Notes under the pieces: model-generated
What the model saw: only the letters and a program-made list of their open reading frames with translations
What the model was told of the DNA's origin: nothing
The model's database searches: none
From: CBDCYS01 sp965226185
Lineage (GTDB): Bacteria > Acidobacteriota > Terriglobia > Bryobacterales > UBA6623
NCBI GenBank assembly: GCA_965226185.1
Contig: CBDDCT010000002.1
Coordinates: 310,001-374,000 of the forward strand
DNA: 64,000 nt
Direction of reading: 5' to 3'
Shown: positions 1-9,136 of the stretch, one piece after another
Layout: every line of letters begins with the position of its first letter
How positions within the stretch are numbered: the stretch's first letter is position 1
Translations under genes and position numbers: made by a program

Positions 1-163
1 GCTTCTCCGCATCGCCGGAAAGAGCTGAACCCCGCCCGAACAGTGAGTTAGAATGGCCTGAGCCGGATTGCTGGTGGGAAGGCTTGTAATCACCAGCTAT
101 GCGACGCAGTGCCCTGGGGGCTAGTGTTACACTACCCAGAACACTGGAGGTTGACGTCTCGAC

Positions 164-3100
164 ATGTCTTTTCATAGGAACCTATTCGTTTTCATTGCCG
201 CGGTGTTTGCAGCGTTCCCCGCCCAGGCCGCACCGTCAGCGCCGCCTCTGACGTTCTACGCGAGCCCGGCGGCTAGCGGGTCCGAGTACGTAACGCGCCG
301 CGGAGCTTACTCGGTCGGTCTGCGTCCCTCCGGTTTCGTGCTGGCGGTGCGTCCGGGACAGCCGGGTGAAAGCCTCGATGCGCGGCTCGGGCGTCTGATG
401 GCCGAAACCCCGCCGAAGGCGATCACGGGTGACGGCGCCGTTCCGGTTTCAATGACCCTACTGGGAGCCGATCCCGCGGCTCCAGCCGAAGGGCTCGAAC
501 CGGGCACGACACTGCTGCACTTCCTGCGCGGAGCGAATCTTAAGGCGCACACTAAGAACCTGCATCGCTACCGCCGCGTTCGTTACCGCGGTGTCTATCG
601 GGGCGTCGATATCGAATACTACGGCGACGCCAACGGTCTCGAATACGACTTTGTTGTCGGGCCGGACGCCGATCCGGAGCAGATCCGGCTGCGTTTCGAC
701 CGTTTCGGCGCCAACGAGTCCGATGCGGAAGTCGCCCTTTCCATCAACGCGGATGGGGATTTGGTTCTCCACGCCGGCAAGGAAGATTGGGAACTCGTCC
801 AGCGGCGGCCGGTTACCTACCAGCTCGATGACGACGGCCACCGCTCGCCGGTTGAGGCTCGCTACGTGCTCGACGGCCAGCAAGTGGTTGGCTTTGCCTT
901 CGGCGCCTATGACCCCGGCCGGCCCCTGGTCATCGACCCGCTGATTCAGTGGTCGAGGGTGCTGACCGGAAGCCGGGATGATTCGTTCTTCGGGACCGCC
1001 ATCGATGAGAACGGTTTCGTCTACTCCGTCGGCCGCGTCGAATCACCCGATATTCCTATTGTCGGCGCCCTCCAACCCCAGAAAGGGGCGGTCAACGACG
1101 CTTATATCGCCAAGTTCGGCCCCGACGGCCAAGACATCCTTTTCGCCACGTTCTTGGGAGGAAATAATTTCGACGTCGCCAATGGTATCGCCCTCGATCG
1201 TTTCGGGTTCATCTACGTGGCGGGTTCGACGAGTTCCCCGGACTTTCCCACAACGGACGGAGTGCTGCAGCCCGCGCCGTCGGGAGGCCGCGACATTTTC
1301 GTCGCCAAGCTCACCCCGGACGGCTCGGAACTGATCTATTCCACTCGCGTGGGCGGAGCCGACCGGGAAACCGCTGCCGGCATCCGTGTCGATGACGATG
1401 GCAACGCGTATGTCGCGGGAAGCGCCTTCGGACCGAATTTCCCAACAACTCCCGGCGCGTTTCAGCCCAACTTCGCCGGCGGCAGTAGCGACGGCTATAT
1501 CTTCAAACTGAACGCTGACGCGACCGAGCTTCTCTACTCGACTTATTACGGGGGATCCGGCAGAGAGTCTGTCGCCGGTATCGTCATCGATGCCGCCGGC
1601 CGCGCCTTTATCAGCGGCTCCACCATGAGCGCCGATCTGAACGTCACGCAGGACGCCTACCAGTCTCAGGCCGGGGGCGGCAATGACGCGTTTGTGGCCG
1701 GCCTCGATGAGGCGGGCGAGGCCGTCTACTACGCAAGCTATCTGGGCGGCAGCGGCAGTGATTCCGGCAGCTCTTTGGATCTTGACCCCTTCGGCTATGT
1801 TTGGCTGGCCGGCACCACGGCATCGCGGAATTTTCCCACAACCCCGGAAAATTCTAATGTCTTGGGAGGCGAGCGGGACGGATTTCTCGCCCGTCTTCCC
1901 TTGCCGGCCGCCATACCGCTTCCATTGCCTTCGGCGGAGGGATTGCCGGCGGGCGCCGTGGCTCAAACCGGTTCGGACGACGCCAAACCGATGGTGCGGG
2001 TCTCTCAAGAGCCGGGAAGCGATTTCAATAGCACCGTGTCGGTCGCCGGCCCAGGGAGCGGACCTGGCGGGGTCTTGGTGGGCGGCTCGGCAGGCGTCGG
2101 CGAGCATGACCAGATCACGGGTGGCCCATTGACGCCCGCGCGAAACGTCCCGCTCTCGATGCCGGAGGGTCTTCTGGACACTTTAAGGAGGCAAGAGAAC
2201 GTCGATTTGAACATCGAAGACTCCGCCGTGAACGGCTCCGGCGAAGGCAGCATCGCCGGCAGGGCGACCTCCGACACCGGCAGCGGTCAGGTCGCCCAGG
2301 CTTTTGTTGACCTGATAGAGGGTCTTGTGGGGCCGGATATGGAAGTTACGAAGGCTTTGACTCAGCTCGATGACCAGCAGAGAAAGACGGCTTTCTTGGT
2401 GGGCTTCACGATCTTTGTCGTCATCGAGGTCACGAACAAGTCGTCGACCATAGAAATTACCGACGTTCTCGTGGTCGATCAATTCCCAGCGGGTTTTGAG
2501 GGGCTTGGAGTCCTTGGCACTGCAAGGGGCGGTGACGTCGATGGCCCCCTTTTCCTTCCTTCTGGCCTTTGTGACACGGCTCCTTCGACGCTCTTCTGCC
2601 GCTTCGAAAGTATCCCGCCGGGGGAAAGCATTATAGTTTTCGGTAAGGGATTCCATTCGAATGCCGGCAAGAAATTCACGAACACGGTCACGGCCACCGC
2701 CGCGAACGTAAGCGGCTGGCGGATCGACTCAGTCAGTTACAAAGTCGAGGCCCCAGTCAAGGTGGGCATTGAAAAAGACAGCCGCGTGGAGGGCGGGCAA
2801 GCTGTCAGTGTGATCACCGTGACCAACAAGGGTGAAACAACCGCGACCAATGTGCGCGTTACCGACGACATGAAGGTGCTTGCCAAGAGGGCGACTGCTA
2901 AATCCGACAAGGGGACTTGCAAGACCAGCAGCAAATTGGGACCCAAATTGCTCGCACTCGTGGGCGGGCCAGTCTCGGCGACATGTTCGTTCGACAGCTT
3001 GGCGGCGGGCGAAACCGTTTCCATCACAGTGAAGGCGGATCCGAGCAATCCGAACGGGAAATTTGCGCCGAAGGCGTCCAACACCGCTCGGGTTGACGTT

Positions 3101-4297
3101 GCCCAGGTGAACACGGAGAGAAAGACCAGCGTCACGAAGTACTTCGACACGAGCCTCAATGTGCCGCCGGACGCCGAAGCGCTTACAAAGCGGCGGCTTC
3201 TAGGCGACGACAAAAAGTTGGAAGTCCGGCAGGCGGCGGTCTGCACCGGCGTGGAAGCCGACGTCCGCCTCCACGGTCTGCCCACGGGCGGCAACGTCGA
3301 TTTCGTTCTCGACAATATGGGGCGCACCATGCCCGACGTAGCCAGCATGCCGGAAGGCTGCAGTGCCGAAGACAAAGCGATTCGCTGCTCGCTGGGAAGC
3401 CTCGAAGAAACCCGGCAGCGAAAGCTCGACTTTGAACTCTGTACACCGCATTCCCCGCCAATCTTCACGCTGCGCGGCCGGGTCACCCTGGACGGCGAAG
3501 ACGCGGACCCCGGAAACGACGTCTCCGAATTGACTATACGTGTCGATCCCGACGCTCTCCCGTCGCCGGTCGTGATCGGCGCGAACGGCATCGTCGGCTC
3601 GGCCGATTTCCGCGACACCGGGCTGGCTCCGGGTTCGCACGCGGCTCTGTTTGGCATCGGGCTGGCTCCCGCTGTCGCTGTCGCTGAATCGGTTCCCTTT
3701 CCCCGTGAGCTGCTGGGAACGTCGGTTGAAGTCAACGGAATTCAGGCTCCGCTGATCTTCGTTTCCCCTCAACAAATCAACTTCCAGACCCCGTGGGAGG
3801 TGGCTGGAGAGAGATTCGCCGAAGTCGTGGTGCGCAACGCGTTTGTATCCGAACCCGAACGCGTTTACGTTGTGCGCTCCGCCCCGGGCCTGTTTTCGCT
3901 GACGCAAACCGGCTCGGGACAAGGAGCGGTCTTGATTGCCGGCACGGCCTGGGTCCCGACGTTGGATCTTCTGTATCGGCCTGGGTCCCGTGGAAATCGA
4001 GCCGTTCACGGGAGAAGCCAATTCACTGACGACTTTGTCGCGGACGCTGCTTTCGCCCACGGTCACCCTCGGCGGGGTCGATGCACCGGTGATCTTTTCC
4101 GGTCTCTCTCCGGGATTCGTGGGCGTCTACCAGGTCAACGTCGAGATACCCCCCGGCGCGCCGACCGGAGATGCGGTCGACCTGCGGCTCTCGATCGACG
4201 GCGTCGATTCGAATACGGTGACTGTCGCCGTGACAAACTGACCCCGCGAACGGAACTGCCGGCCAATCGCATGGGCAACGGTCGGGAAAGTCTTTAA
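164..4297 (+). CDS. SBBP beta-propeller repeat protein with frameshifted Solibacter-type C-terminal domain
   Basis: Large exported protein of about 1,360-1,377 residues. Residues 1-22 form a signal peptide ending near AQAA. A DUF7948-like N-terminal domain follows (about 30-260, ending in 'PGRPLVIDPLIQW'), then SBBP propeller repeats (about 265-590, recurring 'GNAYVAGS..FPTT.GAFQ' units), then two DUF11-like adhesion-type repeats (about 720-1,020), then a TIGR03437-type C-terminal domain. The open frame leaves the family pattern after 'GSGQGAVLIAG' (about 3945-3970). The expected domain end ('IGLGPV', 'GFVGVYQVNVEIP', 'SNTVTVAV') is in the +1 frame and stops at 4241. The last ~110 residues of the 4297 frame are therefore arginine-rich out-of-frame translation. 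The likely role is an outer-surface or secreted structural/adhesive protein; this is inference. Either a real +1 frameshift or a sequencing indel explains it. Confidence 0.85.
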   Translation: MSFHRNLFVFIAAVFAAFPAQAAPSAPPLTFYASPAASGSEYVTRRGAYSVGLRPSGFVLAVRPGQPGESLDARLGRLMAETPPKAITGDGAVPVSMTLLGADPAAPAEGLEPGTTLLHFLRGANLKAHTKNLHRYRRVRYRGVYRGVDIEYYGDANGLEYDFVVGPDADPEQIRLRFDRFGANESDAEVALSINADGDLVLHAGKEDWELVQRRPVTYQLDDDGHRSPVEARYVLDGQQVVGFAFGAYDPGRPLVIDPLIQWSRVLTGSRDDSFFGTAIDENGFVYSVGRVESPDIPIVGALQPQKGAVNDAYIAKFGPDGQDILFATFLGGNNFDVANGIALDRFGFIYVAGSTSSPDFPTTDGVLQPAPSGGRDIFVAKLTPDGSELIYSTRVGGADRETAAGIRVDDDGNAYVAGSAFGPNFPTTPGAFQPNFAGGSSDGYIFKLNADATELLYSTYYGGSGRESVAGIVIDAAGRAFISGSTMSADLNVTQDAYQSQAGGGNDAFVAGLDEAGEAVYYASYLGGSGSDSGSSLDLDPFGYVWLAGTTASRNFPTTPENSNVLGGERDGFLARLPLPAAIPLPLPSAEGLPAGAVAQTGSDDAKPMVRVSQEPGSDFNSTVSVAGPGSGPGGVLVGGSAGVGEHDQITGGPLTPARNVPLSMPEGLLDTLRRQENVDLNIEDSAVNGSGEGSIAGRATSDTGSGQVAQAFVDLIEGLVGPDMEVTKALTQLDDQQRKTAFLVGFTIFVVIEVTNKSSTIEITDVLVVDQFPAGFEGLGVLGTARGGDVDGPLFLPSGLCDTAPSTLFCRFESIPPGESIIVFGKGFHSNAGKKFTNTVTATAANVSGWRIDSVSYKVEAPVKVGIEKDSRVEGGQAVSVITVTNKGETTATNVRVTDDMKVLAKRATAKSDKGTCKTSSKLGPKLLALVGGPVSATCSFDSLAAGETVSITVKADPSNPNGKFAPKASNTARVDVAQVNTERKTSVTKYFDTSLNVPPDAEALTKRRLLGDDKKLEVRQAAVCTGVEADVRLHGLPTGGNVDFVLDNMGRTMPDVASMPEGCSAEDKAIRCSLGSLEETRQRKLDFELCTPHSPPIFTLRGRVTLDGEDADPGNDVSELTIRVDPDALPSPVVIGANGIVGSADFRDTGLAPGSHAALFGIGLAPAVAVAESVPFPRELLGTSVEVNGIQAPLIFVSPQQINFQTPWEVAGERFAEVVVRNAFVSEPERVYVVRSAPGLFSLTQTGSGQGAVLIAGTAWVPTLDLLYRPGSRGNRAVHGRSQFTDDFVADAAFAHGHPRRGRCTGDLFRSLSGIRGRLPGQRRDTPRRADRRCGRPAALDRRRRFEYGDCRRDKLTPRTELPANRMGNGRESL

Positions 4298-4299
4298 GG

Positions 4300-4406
4300 G
4301 GCCTTTGAGTGATCCGGTGAAGTGCATTTTTGAGTACTGGCTGAAGCCGCTCCGGCTACACCCTCCTCTCCCACGGTGAGCCCGTTGAAACGAGCTTCCT
4401 TCGCGG
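4300..4406. repeat. ~105 bp direct repeat, copy 1
   Basis: This stretch matches 8418-8524 at roughly 85-90% with a single 1-base length difference. Both copies begin at 'GGCCTTTGAGTGA' and end just after 'GAAACGAGCTTCCTTC'. Each lies immediately downstream of an SBBP-protein gene and upstream of a sugar-phosphate isomerase fragment. The remainder of the gap to 4709 holds another repeat (4617-4695) and no gene that I can support. Confidence 0.85.
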
Positions 4407-4616
4407 GTAACCGTCACAGGCAGGGTGTTCGATCCGTAGGTAGGCTCAGTAAACCACCCTCGCCTGAAGGCGTGGGCTTTGATGGGCGACTGAACTCGCC
4501 TAAAGACCTAGCCGGCGCTGTCATGGTATTTCTATCCGCGAGGCTGAGTTCGTCGTCGGTATCGTGCGTGCGTATTGTTGCGCCCCTCCGGGGCTATCGC
4601 CTCGCGGGGGTTTTCA

Positions 4617-4695
4617 CCCAGGGTTCCGCTTCGCTCCACCCTGGGCTATTCATCTGACGCCGCTTCCGCGGCTCAACGGCTCTAAAGCCGACAGT
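4617..4695. repeat. Palindromic dispersed repeat (CCCAGGGTT... family), copy 1
   Basis: The core reads CCCAGGGTT, then CGCTTCGCTCCA, then CCCTGGGCT, which is an imperfect hairpin. It is followed by a 'GCCGCTTCC...CAACGGCTC' tail. The same arrangement occurs at 32602-32680. It is non-coding here. Confidence 0.7.
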
Positions 4696-4709
4696 ATTGA
4701 GGCTAACGC

Positions 4710-5240
4710 TCAATTCTTGGCTAGATGCCCCTCTAGTTTCCGTTTACTGGCGCGCAGGATGGCGGGGAGTTCATCGGCGGCGCCGCCGATTTCGAAGATT
4801 AGGAGGCCTTGGTAGTTGGTCTTGCGGAGTTTCTTGATCAGACGCGGGTAGTCGATGAAGCCGTGAATCAGCGGCTTGTGTTCGGCCCAGGTGTCCGGCT
4901 CGATGTCGTGTACGTGAAAATGAAACAGCTTCGGGCCTAGCCGGCCGGTCAGTTCGTGGTTGATGTCGTTGTAGGCCTTGATGCCGGCCGGAGTTCCTTT
5001 TTCTCCAGGTTTGACGCGGGCTAGCAGCTCGGCGTACTCCTTCTGGTGGCCCACGTCGATCGTGGCCCCGACGTGAGAGTGGCCGATCTCCTGAATGAGG
5101 CGGACGAAATCGCGGACCGACTGCGGGTAGCCCGTCTCGATCGAGAGCCGGAAGCCTGCGCCCTTGGCGAAATCGCCCCAGCGCCTGAATTGGCGGACCA
5201 TGGCCGGCCATGATTGCTCGGGGCGGTTCTGGGACGGAGC
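4710..5240 (-). pseudogene. Sugar-phosphate isomerase/epimerase, 3' fragment (copy 1)
   Basis: The last ~175 codons encode the C-terminal half of a xylose-isomerase-like TIM-barrel protein (AP-endonuclease 2 family). Visible landmarks are 'RLSIETGY', 'GATIDVGHQKEY', 'LFHFHVHDIEPD' and 'GLLIFEIGG', which carry the usual Glu/Asp/His metal-site residues. Homology stops at about 5240. Upstream codons in the same frame (to 5636) are low-quality sequence overlapping the start of the next gene, and no start is credible. A whole family member is normally 270-300 residues, so the 5' half is missing. A second copy, about 95% identical over 390 bp, lies at 8639-9028. Confidence 0.8.
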
Positions 5241-5499
5241 CCGGACTCTGCTGGGAGCAGGCCGAGCGATTGTTGCGAGGTAGCCTGGCCTGCAATTAGC
5301 GGCTACTAGAGTCCTCGGATCCTCATTTTGACAGGACGTGGCCCAGAATCGGGTGCTCAAGGCGCCGCGAATGGCGAATTCGGGTGCCGTTCCCGAACGC
5401 TCCCCGGACGCTCCGATGAACCGTCGGGCTCCCTTCGATCGCCGTGACGGTCGTCGGCCTTGCGGTTCCTCTGTGGTACCGTGTCGCCGGAGGTCCGAC

Positions 5500-8430
5500 A
5501 TGAATCGCAGGCAACCGCGCGCCGGATGGTTCCTTTCGAGTATCGTGCTGGCCGCTGTCGCGGCGGCGATCATTTTGCATCGCCCGCCGCCCGCTGCCTC
5601 TGGGCTTGGGCCGATCGATTCGTCCGCGCTGTCCATGGTGCGGTTCGAGGAGAATCGGGGCCAGGCGGCCCCGGAGGTCCGTTATATTGCGCGAGGCGCC
5701 GGCGCTCCCGTGCTGCTGAGCGCGACGGCGATGACGATGGGCTCGCCCGACGCCGAAGGCCGCATGCGCCGGATGCGAATGAGGCTTCTGGGAGCGGACC
5801 CCGGCGCCGAAGCCGCGGGCCTGGAGCCAACCGGGGCGAAGACAAACTACTACATAGGTTCCGACCCGGCGAATTGGCGGACGAACGTTTCGAGCTTCCG
5901 CAAGGTCCAGTTCGAGAAGGTCTACCCCGGCATCGACCTTCTTTACTACGGCGCGGCCCAGCCGGGCGCCAGGCTCGAGTACGATTTCGTCATCGAGCCC
6001 GGCGCCGATCCCAGCCGCATCGAACTCGAGTTCGACGGCTACGAGGAAATCTCGGTCGGAACCGGCGGCGATTTACTGCTGTCCGGCGCCGCGGGCCTGT
6101 TTCGCCAGCTTCGTCCCGAGGTCTATCAGCCCGGCAGCGAGGGTCGCAGCGAAGTGGAGGGGCGCTTTCTTCTTGCCGCCGGAGGCCGCGTTCGTTTCGC
6201 GCTGGGCGACTACGACCGGTCCCGCACGCTCGTCATCGATCCGGGCTTTGAGTATTCGACCTTCTTCGGCGGCAACGGCGACGATCAGGCCTTCGGCATC
6301 GAGGTCGACTCGCAAGGCAACGCCTACATCGCCGGGTTCACGGCGTCGACCAATCTCGCGACAAGCGCCGACGCGGAGCAGACCTCGCTACGCGGCCCCA
6401 CCGACGCCTTTATCGCATCCATCAATCCGGACGGCAGCGCCCTGCGTTGGTCGACCTATCTCGGCGGCCGCGGCCGCGATCAGGCCTGGGATATCTCCGT
6501 CGACAGGGACGGCAACGCCTTCATCACCGGCTTCACCGATTCTCCGGACTACCCGACGACCGACGGCAGCGGACCCTCCGGCGGCCGCGACAGCTTCACG
6601 AGCGTCCTCGGCCCTTCGGGAGGGCTGGCGTTCTCCTCGCGGCAAGGAGGCAGCGTGGACGACGTAGGTTGGCAAATCGATGTCGCAACACTCGACCAAG
6701 GCGTGTTTGTCGTCACCGTCGGCGAGACGGCGTCGCGCAACTTCCCCACGACGCCCGACGCTTTTCAGGGCGCATACGGAGGGGGCGCTTCGGACGGATT
6801 CATCGACGTGCTTCGCTTCGAAGCCGGAGCGGGCTTCGGCGAGCCGCTGAACCGCGCGACGTCTTTCCACGGCGGGGGCGGTTTCGACATTGTGGACAGC
6901 ATCGCGCTAGGCAATTTGACCGTCAACGTCGGCTTCAAGGAAGAAGTGCCGTTCTGGGTGTCGTCCACAACGAGCTCGGACGGACTCTTCGTCAGCGATC
7001 AGGCGCCGCAACCGGAGCGGGGCGGGGGGACCGACGGCTACGTGACGGAGCTGCGGCTCGATCCTACCTTCGGCGATACTTTCAGCCGCGGTCCCGAATT
7101 CGGCGGCTACATTGGAGGCTCGGGAGACGAGAGGGAGACTGTGATCGCGCTGACTCCAGACGCCGACGTCATCACCTTCAGCGTCACCGAATCGACTGAT
7201 TTTCCGGCCACGCCCGGCGCTTTCATGACCGAGTACCCTGGAGGCCCACAGAGTCTTGGGGTGACGCTGACTCGGATCGACCCCGCCACCGGAGTAACCT
7301 TGCGCGTCGCTTCCTACTTCGGCGGCCGCGGTTTCGATCAGGGGCCGGGCTTGGCGGCCGATCCCAACGGCTCGCCGGTGATCAGCGGGTTTACCTTCTC
7401 GACGAATCTTCCGACGACGATCGACGCCCGCGAGCGGCGGCATCCGGGTGGCGGCTTCGCCGGATTCGCGGCCCGCTTCTTCGGCGATCTCTCGGACGTT
7501 GATTTCTTGACCTACCTCGGCGGAAGGAGCTCGAACGCTCCGAACGTAACGGTCGACCCGTTCGGACAAATCTACGTCGTCGGCATCGGGCCGGCGAGCT
7601 GGCCGACGACGCCCGGCGCCTTCCAAGAAGGATTCGGCGGTGCGCCATGGGACGCGACAGTGACCAAGCTCGGCGGCCCGTTCTTGCCGCGGCTCGGGTT
7701 GGTGAATTCGAGCAGCTTTCTTCAGGGCTTGGGCGGCGGCGTCTCTTCGCAAGAACTGGTCACTCAGTTCGGCTCGAAGACAGGACCCGCCGAGCCCGCC
7801 GGGCTGACCATCGGCCCCGACGGGCGGGCGACGCGCGAGCTCGGCGGAACACGCGTAAGCTTCAACGACGACATCGTGGCGATGATCTTCGCCTCGATCA
7901 ATCAAACGAGCTTCGTCGTGCCCCGCATTCCAGTCGGTTTCAGGTTTCTGCGGCCGGCGCAGAACGCCACTTTCGCCACGATCCGGTTCGAAGTGGACGG
8001 TGTGCTCTCGAACGTCCTGCGCGTCCCGCTCATCGAGAGCAATCCGGGCATTTTCTCGATCAATTCGAGCGGCACGGGCCAGGGCGCCATCTTGAACTCG
8101 GACTTTACCCTCAACGGGCCTGACAATCCAACCTCGGATGGGGTGATCCAAGTGTTCGGCACGGGCGGCGGCGTAGTGGATCCAATCTGCCCGGACGCCA
8201 CTCTGGCGCCCGTCGTGGCGCCGCTGCCCCGGCTGACGCTGACGCAGCGGGCGACGATCGGCGGCGTAGAAGCCCGGATACTCTTCGCCGGGTCCGCTCC
8301 CGGCTTGTTGTGCGGCGTAAACCAATGGAATATCGCCCCAACGAACAATCCCGCGGGGCCGGCGGTTCCCATCCAGATCTGCTCCGGCGACAATTGCACG
8401 CAGGAAGGGATCACAGCGGCCTTTGAGTGA
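5500..8430 (+). CDS. SBBP beta-propeller repeat protein with Solibacter-type C-terminal domain
   Basis: Predicted exported protein of 976 residues. The ATG at 5500 is chosen because GGAGG precedes it by about 6 bases and it opens a signal sequence (MNRRQPRAGWFLSSIVLAAVAA). The same frame is open back to 5338 without family-like sequence. The N-terminal DUF7948-like region has 'MVRFEENRGQ', 'VYPGIDLLYYG' and 'SRTLVIDPGFEYSTFFGG'. It is followed by about seven SBBP propeller units and a C-terminal TIGR03437-type domain ('NPGIFSINSSGTGQGAILN', 'GVNQWNIAP'). The frame is intact, unlike its neighbour at 164. Its final codons and stop (AAFE-TGA) lie inside the 8418-8524 repeat. Function is unknown; a cell-surface or secreted propeller is likely. 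Confidence 0.9.
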   Translation: MNRRQPRAGWFLSSIVLAAVAAAIILHRPPPAASGLGPIDSSALSMVRFEENRGQAAPEVRYIARGAGAPVLLSATAMTMGSPDAEGRMRRMRMRLLGADPGAEAAGLEPTGAKTNYYIGSDPANWRTNVSSFRKVQFEKVYPGIDLLYYGAAQPGARLEYDFVIEPGADPSRIELEFDGYEEISVGTGGDLLLSGAAGLFRQLRPEVYQPGSEGRSEVEGRFLLAAGGRVRFALGDYDRSRTLVIDPGFEYSTFFGGNGDDQAFGIEVDSQGNAYIAGFTASTNLATSADAEQTSLRGPTDAFIASINPDGSALRWSTYLGGRGRDQAWDISVDRDGNAFITGFTDSPDYPTTDGSGPSGGRDSFTSVLGPSGGLAFSSRQGGSVDDVGWQIDVATLDQGVFVVTVGETASRNFPTTPDAFQGAYGGGASDGFIDVLRFEAGAGFGEPLNRATSFHGGGGFDIVDSIALGNLTVNVGFKEEVPFWVSSTTSSDGLFVSDQAPQPERGGGTDGYVTELRLDPTFGDTFSRGPEFGGYIGGSGDERETVIALTPDADVITFSVTESTDFPATPGAFMTEYPGGPQSLGVTLTRIDPATGVTLRVASYFGGRGFDQGPGLAADPNGSPVISGFTFSTNLPTTIDARERRHPGGGFAGFAARFFGDLSDVDFLTYLGGRSSNAPNVTVDPFGQIYVVGIGPASWPTTPGAFQEGFGGAPWDATVTKLGGPFLPRLGLVNSSSFLQGLGGGVSSQELVTQFGSKTGPAEPAGLTIGPDGRATRELGGTRVSFNDDIVAMIFASINQTSFVVPRIPVGFRFLRPAQNATFATIRFEVDGVLSNVLRVPLIESNPGIFSINSSGTGQGAILNSDFTLNGPDNPTSDGVIQVFGTGGGVVDPICPDATLAPVVAPLPRLTLTQRATIGGVEARILFAGSAPGLLCGVNQWNIAPTNNPAGPAVPIQICSGDNCTQEGITAAFE

Positions 8431-8524
8431 TGCGGTGAAGTCCATTTTTCAATACTGGCTGAAACCGTTCCGGTTAAATCCCCTCCCCCACGGTGAGCCC
8501 GTTGAAACGAGCTTCCTTCTCGGG
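8418..8524. repeat. ~105 bp direct repeat, copy 2
   Basis: Second copy of the 4300-4406 repeat. It begins 13 bases before the stop codon of the SBBP gene, so the stop at 8428-8430 is part of the repeat. Nothing else is recognisable between it and the isomerase fragment at 8639. Confidence 0.85.
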
Positions 8525-8638
8525 ATCGAGAGGCAGTCTGACGGCTCGGTGCGCACAGGTCGTCAGCCCCCGCCGCCTGCCCGGCGACACAGCCCAAAAT
8601 CCCGCATGGAGTGATTATTCCGGCCGGTCATGCAGCGC

Positions 8639-9028
8639 TCAATTCTCGGCTAGATAATTCTCCAATTTCCGTTTACTGTCGCGCAGGATGGCGGGGAGCT
8701 CGTCAGCGGCGCCGCCGATTTCGAAGATTAGGAGGCCCTGGTAGTTGGTCTTGCGGAGCTTCTTGATTAGGCGCGGGTAGTCGATGAAGCCGTGAATCAG
8801 CGGCTTGTGTTCGGCCCAGGTGTCCGGCTCGATGTCGTGTACGTGGAAATGAAACAGCTTCGGGCCTAGCCGGTCGATCAGTTCGTGGTTGATGTCGTTG
8901 TAGGCCTTGATGCCGGCCGGGGTTCCTTTCTCCCCTGGTTTGACGCGGGCTTGCAGCTCGGCGTACTCCTTCTGGTGCCCCACGTCGATCGTGGCTCCGA
9001 CATGAGGGTGGCCGATCTCCTGGATGAG
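8639..9028 (-). pseudogene. Sugar-phosphate isomerase/epimerase, 3' fragment (copy 2)
   Basis: This encodes the last 129 residues of the TIM-barrel protein also found at 4710-5240, with very few differences (for example 'ELQARVKPG' for 'ELLARVKPG' and 'ENYLAEN' for 'EGHLAKN'). Similarity begins abruptly at 'LIQEIGHPHVGATIDVGHQ'. Sequence beyond about 9030 is unrelated and contains the upstream region of the next gene. The open frame continues to 9820 on this strand but only as antisense of the enolase-family gene. It is about 45% of a normal family length and has no start, so it is called a relic. Confidence 0.8.
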
Positions 9029-9136
9029 GCCCAGAAACAAACACTCCTGTTTTTCCCAGCCGCTGACATAGGCTACAATTCTCAAAGGCGTTGATGTGAC
9101 GAATCGAAAGACGTGACGAATCGAAAGGAGTCCACC

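Noticed and set aside
5241..5636. N-terminal extension of the isomerase open frame on the minus strand
   Set aside because: The sequence is low-complexity and basic, has no family similarity, and overlaps the supported start of the SBBP gene. Similarity stops at about 5240.
6907..8445. 512-codon minus-strand frame under the second SBBP gene
   Set aside because: Shadow frame in GC-rich DNA; the plus strand has signal peptide, repeats and a domain end.
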